Assembly: GCA_965649825.1 (NCBI GenBank)
Contig: OZ287696.1
Coordinates: 868,001 to 932,000, forward strand
Length of the DNA stretch: 64,000 nucleotides
Source: Penicillus capitatus
Taxonomy: Eukaryota > Chlorophyta
Direction of reading: 5' to 3'
The number at the start of each line of letters is the position of its first letter. Position 1 is the first letter of the stretch. Position numbers and translations under genes: made by a program. Positions 33,618-45,302 of the stretch are shown one piece after another. Below the pieces are notes generated by a model. That model was not told the origin of the DNA and ran no database searches. It saw only the letters and a list, made by a program, of their open reading frames with translations.

Positions 33618-34282
33618 ATGATGAGATTTGCGAGATCGGAGTCGCATTTCTGTGGTGCCTCGGTGTCGCATGGCAGACGGATCGGTCGCTTCTACGGCAC
33701 GCCGATCGTGTCAGAGACCAAACATCAGCGCTCGCAGCAACGAGCCTCGCGCTCTTTCACAAGAGTCCACTGTCTGACGGATATTATGGAATCGAATTTC
33801 GAAGAGGAAGTCCTCAAGGTGGCGCATTTTGTTCGTGCAGCCATGACATCTGCCGTGATGCAGAGCGAGGTGCCCGTTCTCATCGATTTCTGGGCAACAT
33901 GGTGTGGACCATGCAAGCTGCTGGAACCCACAATGAAGTGGCTGGAGAAGGTTTGTACTCAATCCAAGACTCCCCCCTTGCATTGCTGCATCGCAGGAGT
34001 ACGAGGGGCAGCTTCGCGTGGTGAAGCTCGAAACGGACAAAAATCCGAATCTCATTGAGCAATACAAGGTGGTAGATCTACACCAAGTGCTCGTGTCGTT
34101 AAAAGTGTGACCAGGTGTATGGTCTGCCCACAATTATGCTCTTTAAAGACGGCAGAATGGTGGAGAAGAGTCATCGAGAAGGGGCAGTAACGCGGGATCA
34201 AGTCATTGCCTATCTTGAGCAGTTTGGCATCGTTCCGCAAAAAGAGTCCTCTTTCAATTCTGCCTCACCTGAGGAAGCTTAA
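33618..34282 (+). CDS. TRX: thioredoxin x-type, probably plastid
   Basis: Small dithiol reductase. Introns 33951-33996 and 34069-34114 give 190 codons. An N-terminal extension of about 60 residues, rich in Arg/Ser/His ([15 protein letters not shown]), precedes the mature domain and looks like an organelle transit peptide. The active site is WATWCGPCK. After it, [27 protein letters not shown] and SHREGAV match plant Trx x (FKVYGLPHFILFKDG...SRREGA), a plastid thioredoxin that reduces 2-Cys peroxiredoxin. The cis-Pro in GLPT is present. The last 29 bases of the frame overlap the FMC1-like gene on the other strand. Confidence 0.85.
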
Positions 34283-34629
34283 ACCCCACACGCTTTGCTG
34301 TCTTCTCTATCAGCTCTCTCTGTTGTGCATCTTTGTCTGTTGTAATGTTATACGATTCCAACAAGCTCTGCAACAGAGAACGGACTGGCTACCACTGCTG
34401 CCCAGGTGCGTGTCATCAGGACCTTGTGGGATTGAACAGAGTGAATGAGTTCGGCGTATTGCCCGGCACAGGTGATCCAGTGTTGGATCTCTTGTTGACT
34501 CTGTCCATCCGTCTTTCGGCGAAATTCCTTCAGTAGATAGTTTCGCCAGAGTCCATTGCCGTTGTGCGAGGTGACATGTCGGTCGACGAGACGCAACAGG
34601 CGGCGCAGGACGGAGCGCGTCTGGCACAT
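34254..34629 (-). CDS. FMC1-like LYR-type mitochondrial assembly factor
   Basis: FMC1 proteins help assemble the F1 sector of mitochondrial ATP synthase. One intron (34368-34422) gives 106 aa: SVLRRLLRLVDR, LWRNYLLKEFRRKT, ITCAGQYAELIHSVQSHK, then SLLESYNITTDKDAQQR and [15 protein letters not shown]. The hydrophobic/basic helix pattern and the SHK-LLE-YN...VG-LP ending fit the family. The frame stops at 34254-34256, inside the thioredoxin coding region on the opposite strand. CAG|GTGAGG at the end is also a good donor site, so a further short exon is possible and would extend the overlap. Confidence 0.6.
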
Positions 34630-34862
34630 AGGAGGAACGAACGCAAACGTGTTGCATTATCGACTGACGTGGCACGACGCAATTTCCTTGCACGGAAAAT
34701 CCCACCGGTTCGAGTATCCGGCAAGACATTGGTCAACAGAACCCTTTCGAGCAGTAGAGATCCACAAAAATTCCCCGGGCGATTGTATCTCCATACTGAA
34801 CCCTGTTTGTTCAACGGCGTAACGGTTGGCGTTCGACTGAAGCCCTTTTCATTTGTGGGATC

Positions 34863-36215
34863 ATGCTCACTTCGGTTCACTCGACGAGTTCGGAACCCGC
34901 ACCGACTGGCGAGCTTCCTTTCTTCGTTTGCGTCCATGTCGGTGCGGGATATCATGCCCCAGACGACGAACGAAGCTACCGACGCCTGATGAACCAAGCC
35001 TGCCGTCGGGCTGCGGTTGTCTTGTCGCGCAATGGCGAACTCGTTGACGCAGTGACGGACGCGATTTCTGTTCTCGAGGTGACCTGCCGTCTGCATAAAT
35101 GCTCGAGAGAAGGAGAAAAACATGGTGCACAGGATTCCGACCTGACGAACGCGGGACACGGAGCGAATCTCAACGAAGCGGCAGAGGTGGAATGCGATGC
35201 CAGTGTCATGACGGGATCCGGTGTCTTCGGTGCTATTGGTGCCGCTGCAGGCGAGACCCCATACACAGCGTATGCAGCAGAGCACGTTATTGGCTACCTA
35301 GGCGTCAAGAATCCGATCCAAGTTGCCTGTCAGTTGGCAAGAAGAGCGACAGAACCCATGGCCTTTGGACGTGTGCGTCCAATGTCAGACATCGCCTCTT
35401 CTTGGACAATGGCGCCCGATGTGTGTTTTTAGTTTTCTGGCTGGAGATGGCGTGCGTCAGTGGGCATTGAATCAAGGACTGGATGCTGTGGAGGAGCGCA
35501 CGAATGCCGGGACGCTTCATGTGACGGAGCCTTCTCTAAAGCGATGGCGGGAGTATCGAGAACTGATCGAATCTGCGCCGACACTTAACGGACAGCCGCC
35601 GGCCAAGTTCTCGCGAACACTGAACGATACCGTCGGCTGTGTCGTCGTCAATGCAGCAGGTCTGCTATTGTCGCACTCTTTTGCCTTCTCATAAACATGG
35701 CCGGTCACATAGGCGAGGTGTGCTCCGGGGTGTCTTCAGGGGGGATCGCGATGAAGGCACCGGGCCGCGTGGGTGAGGCCGCGATGTATGGCGCCGGATG
35801 TTGGGCACAGAATGCCGAGCGACGCAATGCATCGTCGATCGCGTGCTCGGTCTCGGGGGTCGGAGAGGTTGTCATTCGCGGCTTCATTGCGCGTTCGTGT
35901 GCCGAATCGCTGACAAAGGACACGCCACTCGATGCCATAAAGGACACAATTGAATCGCACACAGCTGAATTGGGCGAACCCAAAGATGTTGGCGTCATCT
36001 CTGTGCGAACATCGACGGCCAGAAAGAAGGGCCAACAGGAAAAGCATGTCGAGCTCTGCGTCGTGCACAATGCATGGTCGATGGGATTCTCTTACTTGAC
36101 GGCCAATTCCCGACCCGCGACGCGTTTCCTTAGACATGGCGGCCACAACGACGACGCGATCGCCGAGTTTGGAGCATGCGTTAAATGGCCAATGGATGAG
36201 ACAGGAGACAAGTAA
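34863..36215 (+). CDS. TASP1: threonine aspartase 1 (Taspase 1-like)
   Basis: Ntn-hydrolase protease of the type-2 asparaginase fold that self-cleaves before a catalytic Thr. Introns 35079-35132, 35251-35301 (GC-AG), 35384-35432 and 35660-35712 give 381 aa. Recognisable parts: FFVCVHVGAGYHAP, TDAISVLEDSDLTNAGHGAN, VECDASVMTGSG, GVKNPIQVACQLA and FLAGDGVRQWA; the nucleophile lies in NDTVGCVVVNAAG (Thr after Asp), followed by SSGGIAMKAPGRVGEAAMYG and GCWAQN. These match Taspase 1 rather than plain asparaginases. In animals the enzyme processes MLL and TFIIA; the substrate here is unknown. Intron 2 is in-frame (51 bp), so retention would still be translatable. Confidence 0.85.
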
Positions 36216-36284
36216 TGCATCCACACACATGACATAGAATTCTCAGCGTGTTTCTCTGTTTTGTTGGACAACCTTGTAACAACA

Positions 36285-39200
36285 TTACTCAGGCAGTGAC
36301 GCGCTCTTTGCGTTGAGCATTCCGCGTCCAAACCAATCGGCCACGACAGCAAAGCCATCCTTCTTGCCTTTCAGCTCCATGAAAAACTGATCCTGGTGCG
36401 CAGCGCCTGCTCGCATATCGCGACGGATTCTGAGCGTCTCTCGGTAACGGGGCGCACAGGTCGGACACTCGGTGGGATTCTCTTCGATGGTTTTGAGGTT
36501 GTAGGAATGCCTGCAGAGAAAATGCACGGCTGGGAGTTCCAGTTGCTGCGCTGTACGATCATCGATGCTCTTGTTAAACACTTGAGGCTCTGTCTTGAGC
36601 TCGTGAATGCGTTTTTTCAGTGCGGCAGATTCTTGTTGCAGACGTTCGATTTCGGATCGATCTTTGTCGATCGATCGACTGTCTCGCGCGATCTGTTTGG
36701 TGATATACTCTTTGACGATCTTCAGCTTCAGCGTCGGGTTTTTGGACAAGGTGTGGAGCACGACGAGCGGTGGCAGTACCTCCTCGCGCTCGATGTGCTG
36801 TAAGACTTCCTGGATCTGTTGCGTACAGTCCTCTTCGTTTGTGCTAAAGTACTGCAGCGCTTCGGACCAGAGCAGAGGGTCACCTCCCGTCGAGGAATCG
36901 CCATAGGATCGACAGGCAGAGATGATGCCGTCATAGTCTTTGGCATCGATGTAGACCTACGAACAGTTTTGGACACTTTGAGTGAGAAAGTGTGAGAATG
37001 TGTGAGACCTGGAGGACTTCGCGTAACAGCGATTTGCGTTCGTAGAGAAAAACGAGGCCGTCTTTGAAGTGGTACATGCGACAAAGGACAAGCATATGCT
37101 CTGGATCGTACTTTGGGCTATCGCCCGGCATCCATCCTTCCTTTAAGAGACCCAAGGCCTTCTCCCTCTTGTCTTCTTCTGGCGGCAATGCGCCAAACTC
37201 TCCACTGGCACAAGGATCGACGTCCTCCTCCACTATGGGCTCTTTGGAATGCTCACAGCCATCGCTCAGGAAACTCTGTGCGAGAAAATGCGATGTCTCT
37301 GTGAGATAAAGCTCAAACAGGGTGTGAAAGAGTTGATCTTCTCCAGGAGGAGAGGAAGAGAGATCTTTGTAAACATGGAAGACAAACTCACACAACTCCA
37401 TCAACGCCTGAGGCCGGTCTGTATAGAGATGGGTGAAATCGGCCACACTTGCTTCGAAAGCCGACTGTGCATCTGCACACGACGTCGATGCTCTGAAGCA
37501 TGAGGACGATGACAGGGACGGGGTGGGTTACCTCTGTTCAGCTCCTCTCCTTTCTCCGGAACGCAGAGCTTCATGAGACATCCTGTGCTGTCACGCGGTT
37601 TATTGGCTACAAGGACCTTTCCGTATTTTCTGAAGATATCGGCCGCCTGACGCCTTGGCAGGCCAAAAACGAATTTGATGCCTTCGTCGTACTCGCCGAG
37701 ATCCTCTAACAGAATGTCCACATACCAGTGCGGTTCGTTTGCCGAACGCGCCACTTCCAGAGCATGACTGTAGTACCCAGCCGTGCGCAAAACCTAGAAA
37801 CAAGGCGGAACGGTGTCGATCGAGAAAAAGGTGGAGGAAACCTTGACAGCTGTCTCCACATCAAATCTCTGGCGTTTTCCAGAGTGCGCCGCATAACTGT
37901 GATCCTCGCCCACGCCCACAAAAGAGTTCAGTTTCTCCACGTCTTTCATTTTGGTATAGCAATTGAGCAGAAGCGTCGTGTGATCCGGAATCGCCTGTTC
38001 TTGATCGTGGAGGGCTTCCAGATACAGAGCCAGTTGCTGAATGCGCTGTCCATCCAAGTAACGACGAATGACGTAAGAAGGCTCCAGATGACCAATCGTC
38101 TGAATGTACTGTTGCATCGCAGCGTCGTAATCCTGTTTGTCGTTGTAAAGATAATCCGCAAACTGGTGATGGATGTATCCCATCGTGGCAGGAGAGGCGC
38201 CCTCGGCCTCTGCCAGTCGCAAAGCAACGCCATGAGCATTGCGACGAAACAGAGCTTCGAGCTTCGACGTCAGAGGAATCTCACGAAGCGTCACGATCGT
38301 ACCATCCCCTATCGACGACACCCAGCGCCTCTATAGAGAGAAAGGGAGCTGTTGCGGAGGATGACCTTGAACGATGACGATCATGCCCCAAGCGGTGAGC
38401 ACGTGACGGACATTTGATACCGTCCGTTCCCCAACGGAGAGCTTGTTCGCCAGATCATAGATCTTGATGCCTTCCAGCACAGCCCCGGTATCGAGTTTGG
38501 TATTGAGCGCCTGTGTCAGTAGGTTATGTGCTGTTTTATCGAAATGTCGCTGGCCGCACCACGACGAGATTCCGTCCTGTCGTTGCCAAGTGATGGTGAT
38601 CTTCTTGAAAGGCGAAACAGGCGCCGCGTCCTTCGATGTTATAGAAGTAGAGTGCTTGAGGACGCGAAACGATCAGTTGTCCGTCTTCCTCCATCAGCAC
38701 ACAATGCTCCTCTGCACCGGCCTCATCCAATACAATCTATGCATCGTCGACCACTCGATGGCAGCCGTGAAGTTGGGCGGCAGTACTTTAGTGGTGTTGT
38801 TCAGATCGAAGATGAGGGTCTGCGATTCCGTCACGACGTACATATGGAGCTTCTCTTCCTGTTCTGCATTGTATCGTCACGAGGCGCGTCGACATGCATC
38901 GGTTACGACTACCGTAAATGCCAAGTCCTTTCACGCAGAATTTGTCGGAGCTGCCGGGAAGCTGAGCGCTGAGTTTTTGCAAAGCGAATCGATCTTTGAG
39001 CAGGTCTCCCTGTGTCCAATAGACCATTCCCGATGCCAGTCCCACAGCAAGAACCGCATGTCCATTCGGGCGCTGATTGAGGGCCATCGTTGTGATGTCC
39101 GACTCCGGAAACCGCGAAGTGAAGAGTTTTTGTGAACGGAGTGGCTGTGGCTGCTGTTCTCCATCCGCAAAGAGTCTATCCACCGACCATAGTTTCAGCG

Positions 39201-39468
39201 TCGATGACGAGACCCCCGGTTCTTCCGTCCCAAGTGTGACCAGTATGTTCTGGGCCTTAAGGAGGTGTATTTGCAGGACGCTGTGTGCGTATGCCACAAA
39301 GGCGAATGTGGTTGCGAGTGTTTGGTCGAGTATCAGCACCTGTCCACCTTCGCAACCGAAAAAGAGTTCTGTCGCACTTGCGGTGCAGCAGAGCGGAGCG
39401 GCCGGAAAATCGACGACGCGGGTCTCTCCGTCCTGGAAGAATTTGAAACGACGCCAAGAGATCGTCAT
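36285..39468 (-). CDS. VPS11: VPS11 (CORVET/HOPS core subunit)
   Basis: Core subunit of the endosome/vacuole tethering complexes. Starts MTISWRRFKFFQDGE, matching the WRRF-x-FF start of VPS11; an N-terminal beta-propeller is followed by a clathrin-type helical repeat region. Landmarks: QNILVTLGTEEPGVS, ALYFYNIEGRGACFAFQ, QQYIQTIGHLEPSYVIRRYL, HTTLLLNCYTKMKD, FDVETAVKV, LVLCRMYHFKDGLVFLYE and, near the end, VVADWFGRGMLN. Several short introns exist, for example 36958-37008. The C-terminal RING is degenerate: LELPAVHFLCRHSY and CPTC remain, but the first Cys pair and the HQ-CF ligands are replaced. Its ATG overlaps the stop of the upstream same-strand gene (ATGA). Confidence 0.9.
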
Positions 39469-42400
39469 GGAGACGCATCAACAAATCGAAATCGTCTTCG
39501 GAATGTCTCGTCGTAATCGCGTCCTTCGCTCGGGACAATGAAGTCCTCGAGGAGACGCAGGTCGTCGGCACTAACATCCGGTGGACCGCCCGTCTCTCGA
39601 AGACAGGCTTCGACAAAAGCGTGATGGCGACGTCTCTGTCTCTTAGGCGGAGCCACGTCGTCAAACCACTCACGCAGATCCAGAGAAGTCAGCGCAGTTG
39701 TCGGCGCGTCAAGGGTATAGACGTAAGACTTGGACGTCGTCTGGATGAGACCTTCCGGCGCTCGATGGGTCTTGGGAAAAGAGGGATGAGGAGAGTGGCA
39801 TGACGAAGGCGTTTCTTCCAAACAGGGCCGAATCCACACCGGAGCCGATGCGTTTGCTGCTGAAAAGAGTGAGAAGCGGAGAAAGAGTGAGAATGTACCT
39901 GTGGTGTTCTGTAGAATGGCTTCGATGGGTGCGCGAATCTGAATAAAATCTCTATCCGTTGAGGGCTCAATGGTGTCCAGAAAGGCTTCGATCTTCTCGG
40001 CAGCAACTCGGATCAGATGAGGTAAAAAACAAGCATCTCCATCGCTGTGCTGCACGAGTCGCGTTTTCTGTAGGTGCTTAAGAGAAAGAGATGTTCATTC
40101 GATCGAAATGAACTGGGCGAGTCACTTACGTGCAAGACTTCTGTGATATAGATACAATAGGTCTGCATCGTATCGCAAAGATCTGCCGTCCATTCGTGGG
40201 TTGTGGCTGTTCCGGACGCGAGTCTTGTGTTATGGTGTGTGGAAATGATGGAGATTGCCAGAAACGCCAAGACCTATGTGACACATGCGACACAAACGCG
40301 CGTTCGATGAATGATGACCTACCTCTTCTAGGTGCTCTGCATCTCTGCCAAACTGCAGCTGGTGTAATAGGTGTTTGGTCATATCTGGCAGCCTTTCTTG
40401 CACACAAAGAATCCTTGTGATTGGCTTAATCTGGAAGAGCGTTGCCGAAGGATGCATTCTGTTCCCCGTACGCATCCACTGCTGCAAGCACTGCGGCCAT
40501 ACGGTCACGTCGACCTCAAGGGATTCGGCAGCAACAGAAAGCAGTCCGCATCGCACGAGTGCACTTGTTGGGCACGTTAGCAGCCACAGTTCATGAATGT
40601 TCTCGGCACAGATCGTCGTCACGACTGGATCTCTCTTTGCTGTGATCATACATCTGAGGGTGCCTTCCAGAAGCGGCAGAAAAGGATTGTGCGGATTGCT
40701 GACTTCTTTTTGACGCAACGCAGCACAACGACGACCAACAGAGATCACAAGATCCATCATTTGCTTTTTTGTATACGGATCATGATCCTCCACACAGCTG
40801 TCACGATTAGGCGAGTGATGATGGAACTGAAGAGTGAGAAGTGTGAGAAACGCGGAAAACGGAAACTGTCCTGTGCACTGTCGCAACTGTCTGATTGCCT
40901 TTTCCTCTCGATTCCAGACGAACTGTCGCGCGGAAGACAAGATCTGAATCCTTTCTGTTGGGGAGAACAGATCGAGGGCGGTTGTGAAGAAGGCTTCGTA
41001 TTGATCGGTAGGCCAGATGCGTAGAAAGGCATCCAGTAGCTGAAACAGATACCTTTTGCAGAGCCCGACGGCATCCACGTCAGCCTTAAACGCTTCGGTC
41101 CATTTCCTGTACATCGTTAAGGCGAGACTGAAGATCCCCATCGGGTTGTCGGATCGATCCATTCGCACACCGATCACCAGCTGCAGCACCTCCAGCGATG
41201 CGATCTTCTGAATCTCTGTCGGCGTCTTGACGCTCGAAAAATGGACGGCCCACTGTTGGAGCAGTTTCTCAAGTGCTCGAGTGCCGATCAATGTCATTGA
41301 GGATTGTTTCTCTGATTTTGCATCTGCCCCCAACAGATCACGTCTTTGAAAATGCACATAAAGCAGTACTGACAGTGTGTCTTCTTGGGCAAACCCCACA
41401 TCAACGGTACGCCCTTCTGCATCCGACACTTCAAGTTTTGACAATAACGCATCTCTGGCACGCGTGCGAAAGTCTGCATTCATCGCACACTGCTCAAGGT
41501 ATGCCTGTAAGCACGAGAGTTTGGCGCGTTGCTGATAGATGGTGCCCGAGGCATCAAGCGTCCAGACCAAGTGCGGCAGAAATTCTTCTTTGCTAGGAAC
41601 CAGCGGCAGTAAACATCTCAGTACATAAGCCATCAATGCACCACTGTCTGATGCTGTGTTACGATCCATGTTCGTCAACTCCTTCAGGAAATGTTGTCTC
41701 AGAACGTGCCCAGCGTTACGAGACATCCATTGCAGCATCACGGCGTCTACAGAAGTGACGAGAAGATCACCCAGCCGCAGAAGGAAATTCCGGATAGATA
41801 TATCGCTGCCCGAAGTATCGAGCATGACAGAAATGGCTGTCGGAATCACAGAGAGCTGCGATGCATCCGCTCCAATAAAGGCATTCCACTTCTCCAGACC
41901 GTTCAAAATAAAAAAGCCACACACAGAAAGCTCAAGGCATCCTTGTGCGATCCACGGCAGAAACTGCTCGATCAGAATGAGACTGGTCGATGGTAACGTT
42001 AAGGAAACGGGCGCCAAGATGGCAGCTGTCAACAAACGCGAGATCGATGAACCTTGAGCCAGACATCGGCCAAGATCGCCCTGCATAAAACTGCACAGTC
42101 CTGTCACATCTCCCTGTTCCACACTCTCCCACGTGTAGTCGATCAACACCTGTGCCACGTGCATCGAATCTGCGCATTTTGTATGTTCGTTCGGTCAGCA
42201 GAGGGCAGAAGGAGAGGAACTTCGAGAAGAGAACCGTCTGAATAGGACCGAAAGCAACGACGCTGGACGTCGACGCAGTTGACACAACACCTGGCCGTGT
42301 ATGTCGCTGTTGGAACGGGCATCTCTTTCGCTATCGAGACGATCGATCAGACGTCGAAGCGACGGCGATTGGCGATCGGTTTCGCAGCTGTTCGAGGAAG

Positions 42401-42506
42401 ACAACGACATTTCTGGCACGCTGTTCAGCGTTCGGCACCGAGTCATGTCATTTGGCGTACAGTCGAACGGTTCGTTCACAAACGTCATGTCACTCTCAAT
42501 GAACAC
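39465..42506 (-). CDS. large alpha-helical (HEAT/ARM-like) protein, unidentified
   Basis: A frame of 644 codons (40230-42164) plus flanking exons gives about 950 residues of helical sequence with no zinc, catalytic or nucleotide motif. The start MTFVNEPFDCTPND or the ATG just upstream (42504-42506) begins a Ser-rich N-terminus; examples of the body are LLTAAILAPVSLTLPST, LSCLQAYLEQCAMNADF and LEVLQLVIGVRM. Short introns join exons near 42160-42210, 40220-40280, 40050-40130 and 39840-39900. Leu/Ala helical repeats suggest a scaffold of the HEAT/ARM class (nuclear transport, DNA repair or ribosome assembly factors), but I do not recognise the family. The end, FRRRFRFVDASP, overlaps the VPS11 start codon. 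Confidence 0.6.
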
Positions 42507-43024
42507 TCATCTTTCATGCAGACAACAGAGTATCAGCCTATCTTGGCACAGGCGTCTAGCAGATGGTTTAACGCTCATCATGATCGATTTTCAGAAACTT
42601 CCGTATCGCACCCGCCCACTCAGATTTGCAACGATTGGTTGACGATTGCATAGAAGACAGTGCCCATATGGAAACTACGAACCAAGGACATATGCGAAGA
42701 AAGTTGAACAAACGTTAAGGGAATACTAAAAACAATTCAATTCCTTGATACAGACAGAGCGCGTGAGATTGGTGATCTAAACAGTATTCCTCGATCTTCT
42801 GTTTTCTGACCCAACAGCACTGGAAGTGGTGGACGGATCACTCTGTCAAACGGCGGCGCGTGGAGGTGTTCTGACAGCAACGTTCTATTCGATCAGAAGC
42901 TGACGCTTCCAGATCTTCGTGCGCTTCTTTTCGAAAATCTTTGGATGAAGGAGACTATCGCCCACCTCCCGTTCGCTACAGACATTTCCACGTGGATATG
43001 TGCTGAGTAGTGAGATTCTCTGTG
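42507..43024. other. intergenic, no gene seen
   Basis: Lies between the upstream flank of the helical-protein gene and the 3' end of the carrier gene, both on the minus strand. Moderately A/T-rich around 42660-42780. No frame with family resemblance or RNA gene was recognised. Confidence 0.55.
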
Positions 43025-44187
43025 TTACCTTGCCGGTTTCAGCGTCATCTTCCAGAATTCGAACATCGTGAAGAAGGCAGCAGACATGACAGCGACTTGC
43101 GTCACACGAGGCGTCATACCAGCAAAGAGACCTTTGACGCCTTTGTCCTGATAGATCCACATCAGAGAAGCTTGCACAGATCGTTTCTGCGTTCCACACT
43201 GCATCGTCGTCTTCACAACATCCAGAGGCATCGTTGCGATGGCAGCAACGGCACCAGAGAAACCGCCCAGGATCAAATGCTCCCACGTGTGCAGTTTCTT
43301 GTCCGCGCGCTTAGCGGAAACCATATGACGCAGTCTGATGTCACACAATCGTAACGGCACAGTGGGTATGCGCACGCACTACCTTTCATAGAGGGAAAAT
43401 TGCAAAGCAATTTCGGGGACGTCTCTCAACACCGTGGGCATGAAGCCAGCATAGAGTCCACGAATGCCCTGCTTTCTAACAATAGCTGAAGCCGATTGGA
43501 AAACGTTGGGATGCATGTAGGCTTGCACACGATGACGAATCGTGTCTGTTGGAACGCGTACAACGCAAGAGGTGATCGCGCCGCAGGAAGCTGAAATCAC
43601 ATGTGTCAACGGACTATCCCTACACCCCCACCACACGTCACACGCGAGAACGGCATCTGATGGCGCACTTCAGGCCGGACCAAGTGGATTCGATCCAGGA
43701 TTTGCATCCCTCGTAGGCAGCGAAGTAGGCAAGGCCAACTGGCAGAGTACCAAGAATCGATCCCGTGACCCCGAGGTAGATATCGCCGGGGCCTCGGATG
43801 AGCCAATTACGGAACTTGAAGACCTTTTTGCCCCGTACAAGGAATCTGATTTGATTTTTCTTGATGCTCTTTTTCCAGACCTTCACCGCTTTCGGGGGAG
43901 ATCGCACCTGGAGTCGAGTCTTAATCGTGTCAATCGGGTGGATGAATGTCTGCGCCATTGTTCTGGCAAATGTGCCGGCAAAGACGTGACGCACCTATGT
44001 CATTTCCATTACGTGTGTGATCACACGATAGCAGCAGTACCGCATCCGAAGCCGCCAAGACAGCCAGCGGTCGCTGGTACGGCAGAAACACAACAGATGA
44101 AGGATCAAAAGGCGTCCTTGCGTTTAGAAACGTCGTCCCTCCTCGTGGCATGTCGTCTGTCTCGACAAGATTGTGACACTCTTGCAT
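43025..44187 (-). CDS. mitochondrial carrier, S-adenosylmethionine-carrier-like
   Basis: Six-helix, three-repeat SLC25 carrier. The N-terminal exon (MQECHNLVETDD...) joins through intron 43995-44040 to VRHVFAGTFARTMAQTFIHP followed by IDTIKTRLQ, the first PX[DE]XX[KR] signature. The second is PTDTIRHRVQ, followed by GIRGLYAGFMPTVLRDVPEI and ALQFSLYE; the third is MPLDVVKTTMQ, then GVKGLFAGMTPRV. The RDVPEIALQF segment is characteristic of SAM carriers (SLC25A26/SAMC), which import S-adenosylmethionine into mitochondria or plastids. Substrate assignment is inference. Internal introns lie near 43310-43380, 43600-43680 and 43830-43900. Confidence 0.8.
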
Positions 44188-44492
44188 TCGTCAAGTGACA
44201 GAATAGACGGAAATCCGTTCAGCCTTGCAGCACCACGGCTGTAATTCCAAACACCGTCTATTATCGATCGAGTCGCGACCGAATTCCGTAAGCGGCGAAG
44301 AAGCACAGATGAAGAATGTATCGGCGACGATCGCCGACTGGCGAAGGCTCTTGAATATTCCTCCGCAGATTCCGCAGACGACGATGGGAGGAATATCCCG
44401 TTGATGAACGGTCTTTATCAACGATGTGACTCGGCATACGGAAACGGACACCCAGGTGTACGGCGATTTTTCCAATCCGTTGTGCCGAGAGG
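44188..44492. other. divergent upstream region
   Basis: Between the carrier (minus) and E2F (plus). A minus-strand frame of about 58 codons from an ATG near 44437 is present but has no recognisable features, so I treat the region as a shared promoter/5'-leader region. Confidence 0.45.
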
Positions 44493-45302
44493 ATGAGTGC
44501 CGGGCAAGAGACGCCGATGCGGCAGAGAGCTTCGAACGACACGTCTTCTCTTGGCTCTCTATCCAGACGCTTCATGGAATTTGTGGAGACGCGCGTGGAC
44601 GGTGTCATCGATCTCAACGAAACCGCGCAACGACTCAACGTAAGACATCTTCGGCCGGTTATCTCGACCCGGTCCGTCGGTGCAGGCACACAAGCGACGT
44701 GTCTACGATATTACAAACGTTTTGGAAGGTGTCGATTTGCTGGAGAAGATTTCGAAGAACAATGTGAGATGGATGCCGCCGTCGCGCACGGATGCGTCAG
44801 AGCACGAAAGAAAAGTCGCGGCGCTGCAAAAGCACATTCGCCATCTCGAAGTGAGCGACGCGCCATCCGCTTGTCTCACGCGTCAATATACGCGAATAGG
44901 AATCGGTGCGAGTCATGGACGAAAAGATCATGGGCGTTTACGCGAATCTACGAGCATTGAAGAAAGATGCCGGCATGGATCGACTTTACATACGCAAGAG
45001 CGACATCGTGGCGATGCCGAGTTTAAAACGAAGACGGTGTTTTGCCATTCATGCAACAGAGGGTGCTCACTTCCACACCAAATCCATCTCTAAACACCAT
45101 CAGTTGCGTCATCCTTTTCCTCTGGGGGATGATGTGACAGCACCATCTTATATGACTGTGTTATGTCAGATGCATTATTGTGGAATGTGCTCCCGATGGG
45201 AACCTTCAATTCATTGACCTGACAAAGAGAGATTTCTGTGGAGATGGTGCATCGGCACAGAGATCGGAGAGTGACGAGGGATGCAAGGAAAATCATACAT
45301 GA
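44493..45302 (+). CDS. E2F: E2F-family transcription factor
   Basis: Cell-cycle regulator that binds TTSSCGC-type promoter sites with DP. The DNA-binding winged helix is [31 protein letters not shown], then, after intron 44640-44685, [20 protein letters not shown] and [21 protein letters not shown] is the invariant E2F recognition helix. After a second intron, [18 protein letters not shown] forms the coiled coil and [14 protein letters not shown] the marked-box region. The C-terminus probably ends [15 protein letters not shown]...CKENHT; the join around 45065-45190, which includes an intron ending GATGTGACAG, is not fully resolved. The protein is small and lacks an obvious retinoblastoma-binding tail. 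Confidence 0.85.

Noticed and set aside
42279-42653. Plus-strand frames of 113-124 codons
   Set aside because: They are antisense shadows of the N-terminal exon of the helical-protein gene.
44191-44475. Minus-strand small frame between the carrier and E2F genes
   Set aside because: It lacks an ATG at the frame start and has no recognisable motif; an internal ATG gives only a 58-codon basic peptide.
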